DNA of 64,000 nt. Source: Rutidosis leptorrhynchoides (lineage: Eukaryota; Streptophyta; Magnoliopsida; Asterales; Asteraceae). The position numbers were made by a program, and so were the translations under genes. Of the stretch, positions 47,943 through 60,841 are shown piece by piece. The notes beneath the pieces were generated by a model that saw nothing but the letters and a program-made list of their open reading frames with translations, did not search any database and was not told the origin of the DNA. Every line of letters begins with the position of its first letter. Position 1 is the stretch's first letter. The stretch spans positions 628,153,501 to 628,217,500 of the forward strand of contig NC_092335.1 of the NCBI RefSeq assembly GCF_046630445.1. Reading direction: 5' to 3'.

Positions 47943-50900
47943 ATGGTAAACGGAAGAGCAGCGCCCACAACAGCACAAATTGAGGAAATGATTGCTGAAA
48001 GAGTAGCCGCAGCTATTGCGGAAATCAACCCACAAGCTCCGCCAGTTAACCAGCCCATCAGTAACGGGTGTACATATAAGGAGTTTCAAAGATGCAATCC
48101 CCACAACTTTAGTGGTACTGAGGGGCCAGTTGGATTTACTAGGTGGTTTGAGAAACTAGAAGCTGTGTTCTGTGTAAGCAACTGCTCAGAGACGAACAAA
48201 ACCAAGTATGCCTCCTGTACGCTGTCTGATAGCGCCCTAACCTGGTGGAACACACTTGCTCAGGCCAAAGGTATTGACGAGGCTTATGCTACTCCTTGGG
48301 AAGAATTTAAGGGAGCCATGATCGAAGAGTACTGCCCCAGAACAGAGATACAGAAAATGGAGGTTGAGTTCTGAGAGTTGAAGGTTGTGGGAAACGATCT
48401 TGATGGTTACAACCATAGGTATCTGAAATTAGCGCTAATGTGTCCCACGATGGTTATCCCGGAGTTTAAGAGAATGGAACGATACTTGTGGGGACTTCCC
48501 AAGTCCATTCAGGGAAATGTCACCTCTTCTAAGCCACCCAACGTCCCGGAAGCTATGCGCATGGCGCATACCCTTATGAACCAAATTACCAGCAAAGAAC
48601 CTGAAAAGGCTAAATTCGAATCGGGAGCCAGTGGTGAGAAGCGTAAGTGGGACAACAACAAGGGGAGAGACTATGATCAAACCCCCACTAAGAGGCATAA
48701 CGACGGAAGGAACCCCAACCCGAACACTAGCTCGAACCCCAACTACAAGGGTAGTCTACCGCAGTGCAAGAGGTGCTACAAGCACCATACCGGGTACTGT
48801 AATGTGGTCTGTGAAAAGTGCAAAAGGACCGGGCATATTGGTAAGGACTGCAAGATTCCCACCCCAACGGTGAAGACAAACCCCACTGGACCAAGGCAGT
48901 GCTATGAGTGCGGAAAACATGGCCACTTCAGGAATGAATGTCCCAACAAGAGAAAGGACGGCGGGCCAGCGCGTGGAAGAGATTTCAATGCAAACGCAAG
49001 GGATGCCCGTGAGAACCCCGACTTGGTTACAGGTATATTCACTATTAACAATCTATTAGTTTCTGTCCTATTTGATACTGGTGCCGATATGAGCTATGTT
49101 TGTAGACACTTTTGCTCTAAGATAGATTGGTCGTTAGTTCCTTTAAAGGAGAGTATGCTTGTTGAGGTAGCCAATGGAAAACTTGAGAAAGTTGACCAAA
49201 TTGGCCGAGGAGCTATTATCAACATAGCTGGTGTGGATTTCGAGATTGATTTGATACCCATCAAATTGGGAAGCTTTGATGTAATTGTCGGTATAGACTG
49301 GTTGACCAAAGTAAGGGCCGACATTATCTGTGGAGATAAAGCTCTTCGTATACCCCACGGAGATGGTGAGCCACTGATTATTTACGGAGAGAGATGTAGT
49401 TCGAAGCTAAACCTCATTAGTTGCATGAAAGCACAAAAGATCATGAAGAAAGGAGGTCTTGCTGTTTTAGCACATGTGAAAACGTTAGAAGCCGAGGTGA
49501 AGAGTGTGAATGATGTACGAATTGTGAACGAATTTCCCGATGTCTTTCCGGAAGAATTGCCTGGATTACCGCCACCGAGAGCAGTGGAGTTCCAGATCGA
49601 GCTAGTGCCGGGAGCTGCACCCGTAGCTCGCGCACCTTATCGACTGGCACCTTCCGAACTGCAAGAGTTGCAAAGTCAACTGCAGGAATTGCTAGACCGT
49701 GGATTTATCCAACCGAGTTCATCGCCTTAGGGCGCACCTGTTTTATTCGTGAAGAAGAAGGACGAATCTTTCCGCATGTGTATCGATTATCTTGAGCTGA
49801 ACAAGTTGACAATTAAGAATCGATATCCCCTTCCCAGAATTGACGATCTTTTCGATCAGCTGCAAGGATCCAGCGTTTATTCCAAGATCGATTTGTGATC
49901 AGGTTATCACCAGTTGAGGGTGAAGGAGAGCGATGTGATGAAGACTGCGTTCAGAACTCGTTATGGTCACTATGAGTTTCTAGTGATGCCATTCGATTTA
50001 ACCAACGCACCTGCCGTGTTTATGGATCTCATGAATCGAGTATGCAAGCCATATCTGGACAAGTTCGTTATCGTTTTCATAGATGATATCCTCATCTATT
50101 CCCGAAGTGAAGAAGAACATGAACAACATCTTCGACTAGTGTTGGAACTCTTGAGACAAGAGCAACTTTATGCCAAATTCTCCAAGTGTGAATTTTGGTT
50201 GAAGGAAGTCCAATTTCTGGGTCATATTGTGAGTGATCAAGGTATCAAAGTTGATCCCGCAAAGATCGAAGCTATCAGCAAGTGGGAAACCCCCACTACT
50301 CCGACTCACATCCGCCAATTTCTAGGTCTTGCCGGTTACTACCGAAGATTTATTGAAGGTTTCTCTCTGATTGCGCGTCCTTTGACCGAGCTGACTTACA
50401 AAGGGAAGAAGTTCGTTTGGGAAAAAGAACACGAATCAGCATTTCAAAACTTGAAGCAGAAATTGACCACTGCACCTATCTTATCTCTTCCTGAAGGCAG
50501 TGATGATTTCGTCGTATATTGTGATGCCTCGAAAAATGGTTTTAGTTGCGTATTGATGCAAAGATCTAAGGTTATTGCCTATGCTTCTCGTCAACTAAAG
50601 ATTCACGAGCGAAACTACACTACTCACGACCTCGAGCTTGGAGCCGTTGTCTTTGCGCTCAAATTGTGGAGACACTATCTTTATGGAACTAAAAGTACCA
50701 TCTTCACCGACCACAAAAGCCTCAAGCACATATTCGATCAGAAACAACTGAACATGAGGCAGCGACGATGGATCGAGACGCTGAATGACTATGATTGTGA
50801 ACTTCGTTACCATCCTGGAAAGGCAAATGTTGTAGCCGATGCCCTGAGCCGAAAGGAGAGGATGGTACCTCTTCGTGTCCGTGCCTTGAACATCACCATT

Positions 50901-52323
50901 CATTCAAATCTCAATAGCCAGATCCGAGTAGCCCAAGATGAGGCTCTCAAAGAGGAGAATATTTCTCAAGAACACTTGAACATTCTCGTTTCACGATTCG
51001 AGGTTAAGGAGACTGGACTTCGATGCTTTGCCGGAAGGATTTGGGTACCTAGTTATGGAGATCTACGGAGCCTTATACTAGATGAAGCCCACAAGTCGAG
51101 ATATTCGATTCATCCAGGAGCCGGTAAAATGTACCACGATCTCAAGGAACAGTATTGGTGGCCTAATCTTAAGAAGGATGTTGCAACTTATGTTAGTAAG
51201 TGTTTGACTTGCTCGAAAGTTAAGGCCGAACATCAAAGGCCATCTGGATTACTTCAACAACCAGAAATCCCTCAATGAAAGTAGGAAAGGATAACAATGG
51301 ACTTCATTACGAAGCTACCAAAGACGGTAGGCGGTTATGATACCATCTGGGTTATCGTTGACCGACTTACTAAATCTGCACACTTCTTAGCCATGAAGGA
51401 AACGGATACGATGGAGAGACTCGCTCAACTATACATCAAAGATGTTGTATCCCATCATGGTGTGCCCTTATCGATTATCTCAGATCGCGATCCCGTTTTG
51501 CTTCCAGATTTTGGCGTTTTTTGCAAGAAGCCTTGGGAACTCGTCTCGACATGAGCACCGCGTATCACCCACAGACCGACGGTCAGAGCGAGCGAACGAT
51601 TCAGACTTCGGAAAGGCTTGGGAAAGACATTTGCCTCTAGCTGAATTCTCTTACAACAACAGTTATCATTCGAGTATTAATGTCGCACCTTTTGAAGCGT
51701 TGTATGGCCGCAAATGCCGTTCTCCTATATGTTGGGCCGAAGTAGGCGAAAAGCAAATCACCTGACCCGAGGTAGTCCATGAAACAACAGAGAAGATTGT
51801 CCAAATTCAAGCGAGACTTAAGGCGGCCCGTGATCGCCAAAAGAGTTATGCCGACCTTAAACGTAAAGACTTCGAATTCAACGTGGGTGACCGTGTAATG
51901 TTAAAGGTCGCACCTTGAAAAAGTGTGATCCGTTTTGGAAAGCGCAGAAAGTTAAACCCGCGATATATTGGTCATTTTGAAATCTTGGAGCGTATTGGAC
52001 CCGTTGCTTACCGTCTGGATCTTCCGACTCAGTTGAGCGCAGTTCACCCTACTTTTCACGTGTCGAATCTGAAGAAATGTCTTGCCGAACCAGAACTTGT
52101 CATCCCTCTCGATGAACTTACGATTGATGACAAACTCCACTTTGTGGAAGAACCTGTCGAAATCATGGACCGTGAGGTTAAGACTTTGAAGCACAATAAG
52201 ATTCCAATTGTTCGAGTCCGATGGAATGCCAAACGTGGACCTGAGTTTACCTGGGAACGAGAGGATCAAATGATGCAGAAGTATCCTTACCTTTTCCCGA
52301 TTCCAACACCTGCCTCAGCTTGA
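47943..52323 (+). pseudogene. Gag-pol of element C (Tekay-type chromovirus), multiply broken
   Basis: ATG at 47943 (MVNGRAAPTTAQ). The gag core (TRWFEKLEAVF..ALTWWN) is followed by zinc knuckles CEKCKRTGHIGKDC and CYECGKHGHFRNEC (about 48815-48945) and protease DTGAD (about 49075). Next come RT with FIDDILIYS (about 50080-50105), RNase H with CDASKN and FTDHKS, integrase with [12 protein letters not shown] and C-X2-C, and a C-terminal chromodomain ([19 protein letters not shown]). Stops: 48372-48374, 49728-49730 (TGG to TAG), 49896-49898 (CGA to TGA), 51276-51278 and 51282-51284 (two TGG codons), 51763-51765, 51916-51918 (TGG to TGA). There is a deletion and frameshift in the integrase core (51500-51620). 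Not functional. Confidence 0.92.
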
Positions 52324-52359
52324 AATTTCGGGACGAAATTTCCATTAATAGGTGGGTAA
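52324..52359 (+). other. Polypurine region of element C with upstream hairpin
   Basis: AAATTTCG - GGA - CGAAATTT stem-loop (about 52323-52341), then AATAGGTGGGTAA against the LTR start TGTAACGACC. The hairpin is identical to that before the element B 3' LTR. Confidence 0.65.
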
Positions 52360-55253
52360 TGTAACGACCCGACTTTTTCGACTTGTTTTTGTGTCTTGTG
52401 GTTTTTGCGAAACTGCGTATTTGTGCGTACTGTGCTACTTTATACTCTGGAATCTTTATACACATGGCTTACTTTCATTTATGTGTTAAAACGTGCCTTT
52501 AAGTACGTAGGATACTTAACTTGATCACCGGAAGCCTTTATGACCGTTAGTGTCACTTGACGTTACGAACAAACTGCGTACAGCGTACACCTTTAAATTT
52601 TGTCGTAATCGGAATATTATGACTACGAAATCTTAATTATTATTTTATAATAACAATTACTTGGGTTATTGGATGCTTAATTACGCGTAGTAATTTACTT
52701 ATGCTTACTAGTTAGTCTTGTTGGACTTTCTACCTTGTTGGGCCTTAGCCCATCCTACACTAGTTAGTGGACTATTTAATTAGCCCAATTATTAATAGCT
52801 AGTGACCCATTAATATGTAAGACAAATGCCCATTTATTAGAGGGAACATGCTAGCATTTATTTCAAGTATTATCCTTAATGTTGCATGGGATCCTAACAT
52901 AAGCACCAACTTTAGACAACCATTAACCAAAAAGCAAAAGTTTGTCCCCCCTTGTCCCCCTTGAAAATCACGGCCATCACCACCCACCCACACCCTCATT
53001 CACCTATAAATACAAGCCTTATTCAATCCATTTTACACTTGCTCTCATTTATATTTAACACACACTTACTCTCTTATTTCCTCTCTAGTCTTTCTCACTC
53101 TAAAACTTGTAAGTTTTTGAATTTCTTCTCCTTCTTCTCTTATCATTTTCGTGTTCATCATCATCAATAAAGGATCAAGCTTTTTAGCTTTGATCTTGAT
53201 TACATCTTGTAGATTCAAACTTGGATTTGAATCCTTCAAGAACATGGAAGATTTAAGCTTTCTAGCTTTGAATCTTCACCTACTTTGTAGATCTATATCT
53301 TTTAACTTTAATCTTGTTATTTTGTTATAAAGATTCAAACTTGTGTTTGTAATCTTCATGTAACTTAAAGATCCAAGCTTTATGCTTAAAGATCTTCAAG
53401 AACAACCAAGATGCAAGCTTTCTAGCTTGAATCTTCCTATCTTTTGTTGGATCTAAGTTTCCTAACTTATGATCTCATTATTTTGTTGTAAATATCAAAA
53501 CTTGTGTTTATGGTCTTCATATAACTTAAAGATCTAAGCTTTATGCTTCAAGGTCTTCAAGAACACTAAAGGTTCAAGTTTTCTAGCTTTATGACCTTAT
53601 AACTTGTGTGAAAAGGATCCAAGCTCTCTAACTTAGGGTTCCATCACTTTATTTGACTTAGATTATGTTCATACTTGCTTGATTGAAGTAAAGTTTGTAG
53701 CTTTAGTTGTAAATGTAACTTGTAATTGTGTTAAGAATAAGGATATAATGTAACATTGGTTCATCATCCATCTAAGACTCTTAAATGAGTTGTGTTCTTA
53801 CTTGGTCTTAACATATTGTGTGTTGATGGTAGAATCTTGGTCAAGGTGATGCTAACCCATCAACGAGTTGTACACTTGAAGCTACAAGCATCAAGGATGA
53901 GAACCGTGATGAGCATCAAACACTAAGAACCCCACTGGAGCACCTTGCTTACTGTTTTCAGGATCTGATCAGACCACCTGGGCTACTGGAAAGTTTATTT
54001 TCAGTTAGTTCGGTTCGAGTAGATGATTTTCCGTTTAGACCTCGTCTTAATCCGAGTTACGGTTTAGGATTTATGGCCTCCCGAAAGTCACTACACCCTA
54101 TTAACGTTGTGCTGAAATTTCTGACCTACTCGCACTTAAACCGTCACCACGGTCAAACGAAGACGAGTTTGGTTCTGTAAATTGGTCAGCAACTAGAGGA
54201 CTTTCATACGGCGCCATGGCCACTGATTACGCGTCTTTTCGATTTACGTAGAGGCCGTAGCAGCTGATCAAAGTCAGCCTATTGTTTCGACCTCTATACT
54301 TGTTAAACTTACTTAACTTTTACAATGATGAATGATGATGATGATGACACTTAAACTTATTTTATGCACTATTAGAACTTATGAGGATAACATACTGACC
54401 TAGTAACCTTTGACTTAGGTTGACGACCTTTCGGACCGACTTACTACTTGCATACTTTCATTATCGACTTTACCGCTCTTATCACTGTGAGTTATAGCAT
54501 CCCTTTTTACTTTAACTATTTTGGGACTGAGAATACATGCGCTATTTACGTTTTACATACTAGGCACGAATACTTAAACTTTATATATGTGTGGGTTATA
54601 CAACGGCATAAACTTTCCCCTTAGCTCGGTAACGTTTAGTCATTGGTTTTTGAACCGGTGAACGCGAATCTTAGATATGGATCCATAGGGTTTGACATCC
54701 CCACTCGGGTTAGTCGCGCTAGCATTTAACGGGTGTTTAATACTTCGTAAACATACGCACTCGCCAAGTGTACTTTTAGGGGGTTACAAACGTTAAGTTA
54801 GTTACCAAGTGCCCACGGTTAAACATATACTTTTCATACTGTTTTGAAACGCTGTTTGAAGCACTGAAATCTCGTGGCCTACCTTACATTACTGTTACAA
54901 CTTAAACTATAGCTCACCAACATTATTGTTGACGTTTTTAAGCATGTTTTCTCAGGTGTTTAGAGGTTTGTTGCTTCCGCTGTTTAGACTTGCTGTCTTT
55001 TTAAACTTGCTGTTAAGGACCTGTTGTGCTAGAATTCCGCTGCATTACTTAGAGATGTCTCAATCATGAAACTTTTCTTTTGCATTCGTAATTTAGGTTA
55101 TTTTCAAATAATGACTTTGTAACGACCTTTGTGTTACGTTATCTTTTGTAAACGCTATCTTTTATGAATGCAAAACTGGTTTTCAAACAGCATATAGTGT
55201 TTGAATCCTGTTGTTGATGATCCGTACACGATGGTTTTGTACGGGGCGTCACA
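52360..55253 (+). repeat. Right LTR of element C
   Basis: 2,894 bp, TGTAACGACC..GGCGTCACA. TATA box CTATAAATAC near 53003, hairpin array 53169-53643 as in the left LTR, and about 235 bases (53680-53930) that the left LTR lacks. Followed by AGTGA. Confidence 0.93.
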
Positions 55254-55258
55254 AGTGA

Positions 55259-55384
55259 TGAGCAAAACCCGAGTTAAAACAATTATAATGATTAAACTCA
55301 GAATTAGCTGTAAGACTAATTAGTATATCTTTTGATGATGTATACTACAATACTACAATTCAAAACAAGGTAAAGCTAAAGCAC
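55259..55384. other. Host flank between element C and the minus-strand gene
   Basis: Only about 127 bases separate the end of element C from the stop codon of the host-like gene, so C sits in or next to its 3' untranslated region. Confidence 0.6.
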
Positions 55385-57579
55385 CTATATAACCTTATCA
55401 AGTCTTCTTTGAAGATTCTCCAATCGTTCCTTTAGCAAAATTGCTTCGTTCTCAGGATTGTTTGCAAAGCTTTGTATCCTTTCAAGCTAAGTAAAGACTA
55501 ACGGTAATTAGTTCCATTTCATGTGAAATGAGAAAGAAAAAAAAAATCAGATAAAACATATTTTAATGAAGAAAGAAATGAGTCATAGCTTAAAATAACT
55601 TACATCAATACTAATTCTAATAAATGCAAATTTAGGATTCTTCTTTAAGTTGCATAGGTTCCTTCCTGTGATGAAATCTTTCCCTCTTAATGCTTTCGAA
55701 ACATGGCTCGACTTCCTCTCAAGAATACTTGTCTTTCTTCAGATGATGATTGCAAAGGTTCCATATTATTGCAAAGCCCTATTTATATTCTAAATTTTAC
55801 ATAGAGGGGTAAGCAAACTAATATTTAATGTACATCAAAGCAAAGAACGCAATATGAAACAAAAAACAAAATAGAAAAATAAACTATAATAAACTCATGT
55901 CATGCGCTTATTTGAGCTTGAATCTATTGACAGAAGTTCATTTCATTCATATAAATTTCAAGATTTCAAGATCATTTCATTCATATAAATTTCAAGGGAA
56001 AAGTACCAATGTAGATGAAGGATCAAATACTGAAATGTGGAATTAACTATTAGTGAGAAGCAGAAAGATATATAAACTTCATTATCTATAATAACTTGTA
56101 ATGTAAATTAACAACCGTATTAGACTACGTACTTCATATCATAGTAATAAAATATAGAAGAGAAGTAAACACCCTCTTCGAAAATATTCGGTAATCACTT
56201 ACTGCTCAGAACCAAGCCATTAGTTAAATTATCAAGCATCCTTCAATAGCCACGTCGCACAATTTACTCTAAAGTGAGGCTTCACTCCAGTTCCACAAAG
56301 AGATTTGTAAGTAAAAGTAAAGTATTAGTAAAAAAACTATTATGATAGTATTAATGTAGAATGCTTGAATAGTTGGGTTGAACACTTTGGCCTCTACAGG
56401 TATATGCACCTTGATCGCAGACCCATGAAACGTAATCCACCTGTCATTTATGTTAGTCGCAGTGATGCATTTATGCCCCTCAATAAAGTAATCCAATAAA
56501 ACATGGTACAAAGAAGTAACGAAGTACAAAGGAAGAGAAGTACCCAATTATGATCGTGATGAATAGCGATTATCATCCAATTCTGCTAAAAAGTTCCCTG
56601 CCTATCAATCACAACTATTCAAAGTAACACTTCAAATTATTCAAAATCAAAAAGCTTTGTCAAGGACAATTAATATACGTTATATATACATTACAATAGA
56701 CTATAACACACCATATTTGAAATTATACATTATACATATACATTACATTACAGTATAAAACCAAAAAAAAAAACCTCATTGATGAACAAATTAACAACAA
56801 ACAATAAAACCAACGACCAATTGGTTGAATGGTACCCGGCTCCCATGAACCCCGGGCCCGCAGTTGTATACCCCTTGCCAAATATGGGGTGCAGGTTCGA
56901 ATCTGGCCTGCGCCAACTGTTGGGTATTGGGGGGAGGAGTTTTACACGGTATACTTAGCCCTTACGGGGTGGGCGGTATAGGTGCTACAGCACACGGTGT
57001 CAGGGTTTCACCGCCAAATTAAACCTTTTGCCAACAACAAACAATAAAAATTTAAACAAAATAATAATTTAGAGAATTGAGTTAACTGAAACTGTTAAGA
57101 GCCCGATAATTCAGGTAAGTCTTTCTATTGATGCAGATGTATTATCCCTGATCAGCCATTCAACTTCCAGATTTTCTCGACTGCTGGTACTTAATAGACA
57201 AGTATGCAGGAAAGAGTAGCCTAATCTGTGTGTTGGAAAATGATAATCGATCCTCTAATCATCACTTCCAAACCTTCAAATTGATAGAAAGAGGCTATCT
57301 CCAATTGATGAACTGACAGAAAATAAGTTTAATTGGTGACGAAGAAACATTCAAAATGCATATAAATTATTAAATTACATATTAGGGTTACAGGCACCTT
57401 ATATCGAACGTATATAAATCATTCAAAACGTATGAAACCCCAGATCCAAATTGGTGGTGGATGAACAGAGTAAGCATCGATGAAGTTTTTTGGAAGATTC
57501 TGAACCGGCGATGAAGAACTCGAATATTTTGGGAAAATCATACCTGATTTAAGATACGGTGGATGTGAGAAGATTTCAT
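55385..57579 (-). CDS. Host-like split gene, last two exons resolved, product unrecognised
   Basis: Terminal exon 55486-55385 encodes 33 residues and a stop (LERIQSFANNPENEAILLKE then a basic, leucine-rich helix), with acceptor TTTACTTAG|CTTG. The exon before it ends at 55604 with donor GAT|GTAAGT and can be read back to about 55727 (including GRNLCNLKKNPKFAFIRISI). The two join in phase. A possible first exon with ATG at 57579 and donor CAG|GTATGA at 57544-57543 lies below a pyrimidine-rich leader; exons between were not resolved, and a SINE sits in the presumed intron. A 92-codon open frame at 56547-56269 may be part of it, but I could not place splice sites. The C-terminus looks helical and possibly coiled coil. 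I do not recognise the protein. Confidence 0.5.
56810..57032 (+). mobile_element. tRNA-derived SINE with 17-bp target duplication
   Basis: A 223-bp insert flanked by AACAACAAACAATAAAA at 56793-56809 and 57033-57049. RNA polymerase III box B GGTTCGAATC lies at 56894-56903, and box A-like TGGTTGAATGG about 70 bases upstream (near 56823). It is GC-rich relative to its surroundings and non-coding. It depends on LINE enzymes for movement (family knowledge). Confidence 0.85.
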
Positions 57580-59035
57580 TTGCTATGAAGAACTCGAAGA
57601 AAATTGCAGAGGAGAAGGAAAATAGAGCGTGTGTGCGTGTGACGGTTTAGGGTTGTTTCCACTAATTAAGCGGGCAAAATTCTTTCTTTTTTCTTTTGAA
57701 GTTTTCTAATGAGGGTTGTCATTAAGAGAAAAATGGTGCATAAAAGACTTATACAATTTATTAATTAGGGGTGGTTATTTGCAGGAAGTGAGCGGTTATC
57801 TTCTATGTACAAACAAAAGAAGCGTGTCTGAATCTCTTAAAGACAGCCCTAAGGGCTGTCGTTAGAAAATTTCTTTTCTTTTTTGTAAACCACTTAAGCG
57901 CATGAATGGACAGTAACTGCTGCTGATCAAAATTTAAAATATGGGCATGAATGTAATATTGGACAGTAACTGCTGCCGATTAATCTAAATGATGTCATAA
58001 GCAATTTTAAGGGTTGGGATTAAAAGTCAGCATTCTCATCTAAAGGCTGATATTTTGACAAGTAGGTTTTTTAAATCAAAAATAGCATCATAAAAGTTTT
58101 CTAATTAAGTATAAGAGAGATTGGCTTTGACTGGGTGATTACGGTGGAGGGTCACCGAAAACAGAATTTTTGTTGTTAAATGGATGAAAATAATAAAGCA
58201 AATGTTAATTTGGAAATGGATGTTATTGGTTTTCCTTTTTGCCGGACCCTTTTTCTTCTAATATCATCATCAATTATGATTTGATTCTGAAACGGTTTAT
58301 GAGTTTTCAATTGAATCGATATGTGTTCATCCAGATCTAATTACAGATGTATTACGGTGGTGGTAGATCCAGATATAGGGTTTAGGATGTTGGTAAGAAA
58401 AATTGTGTGATGAAATGATTCGACTAGAAATAATGAAATTTGGAAATAATTTTGGGAGAAATTTGGAGGAAGATGAAGGTGAAGATTCAACGAAAATTTA
58501 ACGAACGTTAAGTCGAGGGATCAATCACGTACTTTTTCTACATATTGACCATCTACTTGAGCTATAAGTAACTCAATGCATACAATAGTGGAGATTTAAA
58601 AGTTGAAGGCGTACAATAGAAGATCTAAAAGTTGGATGCATATAATAGAAATTTGGTAAATGTTCAGTGCATTTTTAAATAATTTTCCCAAAAATATATT
58701 TCAAGACTCTGACTCTATATCCTCTCATTTCAATTCCGATCAAATCAATGCTCTATTTCCTTGCACGTCACTTTTTAAATTTTATTATATACATTTTAAA
58801 TATAAATAAATTTATGAATATATTAATGGATAAACGAATCTTTGTGCCTTTGTTTATCGGTGTTTCAAAAAGGATTATGATATATTGGTTTTGTGCCTTT
58901 ATTTGTTAGTCCACTCAACTGTCCACCATCTATTCTCATTACGATATGTTGATTGTATAAATAGAATTGTATTCATTTGCGTCCTTACTGTAAGTTGAGA
59001 TCCAAGATACAAATCTCAGCTTTTGGATCAGATTT
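57050..59035. other. Host-like DNA with few recognisable features
   Basis: Besides the possible first exon at 57544-57579, it holds a 19-bp palindrome (arms GACAGCCCT/AGGGCTGTC, 57842-57860). GGACAGTAACTGCTGC occurs twice (near 57909 and 57960). No other gene is seen. Confidence 0.5.
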
Positions 59036-59172
59036 CCATCACATGTGATTAGATTTTACAATCACATGTTATTGGATTTGATATGCAGAATAACTTGTGA
59101 TTGAGTTTTACAATCACATGTGATTGGGTTTTACAATCACATGTGATTGTCAGGTAGAATCACATGTGATTG
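59036..59172. repeat. 23-bp minisatellite of palindromic CAATCACATGTGATTG
   Basis: About six units; well-preserved centres near 59043, 59066, 59118, 59141 and 59164 give a 23-bp period, with one decayed unit at about 59095. Each unit carries the 16-bp palindrome CAATCACATGTGATTG or a close variant, with GGGTTTTA-like spacers. Confidence 0.8.
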
Positions 59173-60341
59173 AGTTCAATATCATCTCAAATTCAGAATT
59201 CTTCAAATTTTGAGTTTTCAAATTGATGATTCAAACAGAAATCTGAACATACATTCATGATCTACATCAAAAATCTAATGATCGAGCATCAATAATTCAA
59301 ATTAACATGTACAGATTCATCATGATTCGATCGTGTTCATCATTGAACGAAAAACAACATATATTGATCATTCTAGATCAATCTCGAACGAAATCGAGAA
59401 ATGTAAAAGTGTAGAGATGTTCAAATTCATCTCGTGATGCTCTATTCTTAATCTCATATCCGTATTCAACGTATCGATTTCGAATTCTTCAAGTCAACGT
59501 TTTGAAGCTTTTGGTCAACAAATCGATCAGAGAATTCTATGATGTTTCTGGAGGAATTGAAGATCAGCTAAGGTTATATACATCATTTGGAACATATTTC
59601 ATGTAGAGATTATGGCTTTAAAACAACTAGAATTCGTTTTTGATCTTCAAGTGTTGTTCAAGCTTCACGCTATTGTTCATGCTTCGATTCCATATTTGAT
59701 GTTGTTTTGGATCAAGTTCTTTCACAAAAGATGATAATCGAGGGCTCAGGAATCTGTGGCAATTATTTGTGAGAATTAAATCATGATTTAAATTGTTCGT
59801 GTGAATCTGAATTTGATTTTATTTTATGTATTAATGTCGTATTTATGAATCTGAAATCATCTGTAAAATTGATCTAAGGGCTGAGATTTATCCCTTATAT
59901 TTCAACTTAAATTAAGGATGCAAACGAATATTTCTCTCTATATATAATTTATTTATACTTTTATTATATTTATTTATATACCTACTATTAGTCAAATCAA
60001 ATTTGGTCGTTTAAGGTGTCGAGGCTTGTAGTTTGGGCAAGGAGAATTGATGTCAAGTGACATATACCTAAATGGTTTAAGTTGTAACTTTTAAGAGCTA
60101 AAAGTTGTCTATGAAAGGTAACATAGGGGGTTTAAAATGTAACTTTATTATTTAATTTAATACTCACTACCACAAACCCACTCACATATTTAACGGGATA
60201 TTTTTTCGCCACAAGTTATATTTCTTCGTCATCACCATTCAACTCGAAATAATTTCACGAACAAAACGCAACTAATTATATTCGAAACATAGTTTTTTTA
60301 AATGAAACATTTTGGATAAATTTTATATACATAATAAACAA
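59173..60341. other. AT-rich host-like DNA, no gene seen
   Basis: No open frame with recognisable content, no splice pattern I can follow and no terminal repeats found. Confidence 0.5.
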
Positions 60342-60359
60342 ACCCAACTAATTATACCA

Positions 60360-60440
60360 AGTGCACGACTAGAGCAAATGATAAGTTTATGAGTTTGTAA
60401 GGGAAAAGACCTGGGTTCGAATCCTCCTGACCCTTTTTTT
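60360..60440 (+). mobile_element. Possible SINE or tRNA-like fragment
   Basis: A good box B, GGGTTCGAATCC (60413-60424), about 50 bases after a box A-like ACTAGAGCAAATG, ending in a T-rich tail. No target duplication was found and the sequence does not fold as a tRNA by eye. Confidence 0.4.
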
Positions 60441-60841
60441 TATTTTTATTTTTTTGAAAATTGTTTTCTCAGTCTCGGTTAACATTAGATTCATAAAAGA
60501 CATTAGATGGTATGTAATCGCCGTAACGCGCGGTCCAAACTGTTTCTAGTTATATATTGTGGCTTACTAGTTAGTGACTGCAAAAGTGGTTAATTATACC
60601 TTTATAAATTAAGCAAAGAATGGTTATTGCTTATTAATTTAATTTATAACATGTTGTGGTAATGTGATTTGTGAACTCGATCATAGAGTAACTAACTTCA
60701 ACGTTATCGCAAATTGAAAACAGTAATTTGATTACACTGATTTCGTAATTCTTAATTTATCGTTAATTCAAATTTTAAATTGGTGAATAGGATTAGGGAT
60801 GATTCTAAACAATTATGTGGTGCTAAAAACGTAAGAGAAAA

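Noticed and set aside
56894..56903. tRNA gene
   Set aside because: Box B is present but there is no cloverleaf; the 17-bp target duplication shows a SINE.
60413..60424. tRNA gene at the GGGTTCGAATCC box
   Set aside because: No acceptor or anticodon stems are visible; at best a SINE-like remnant.
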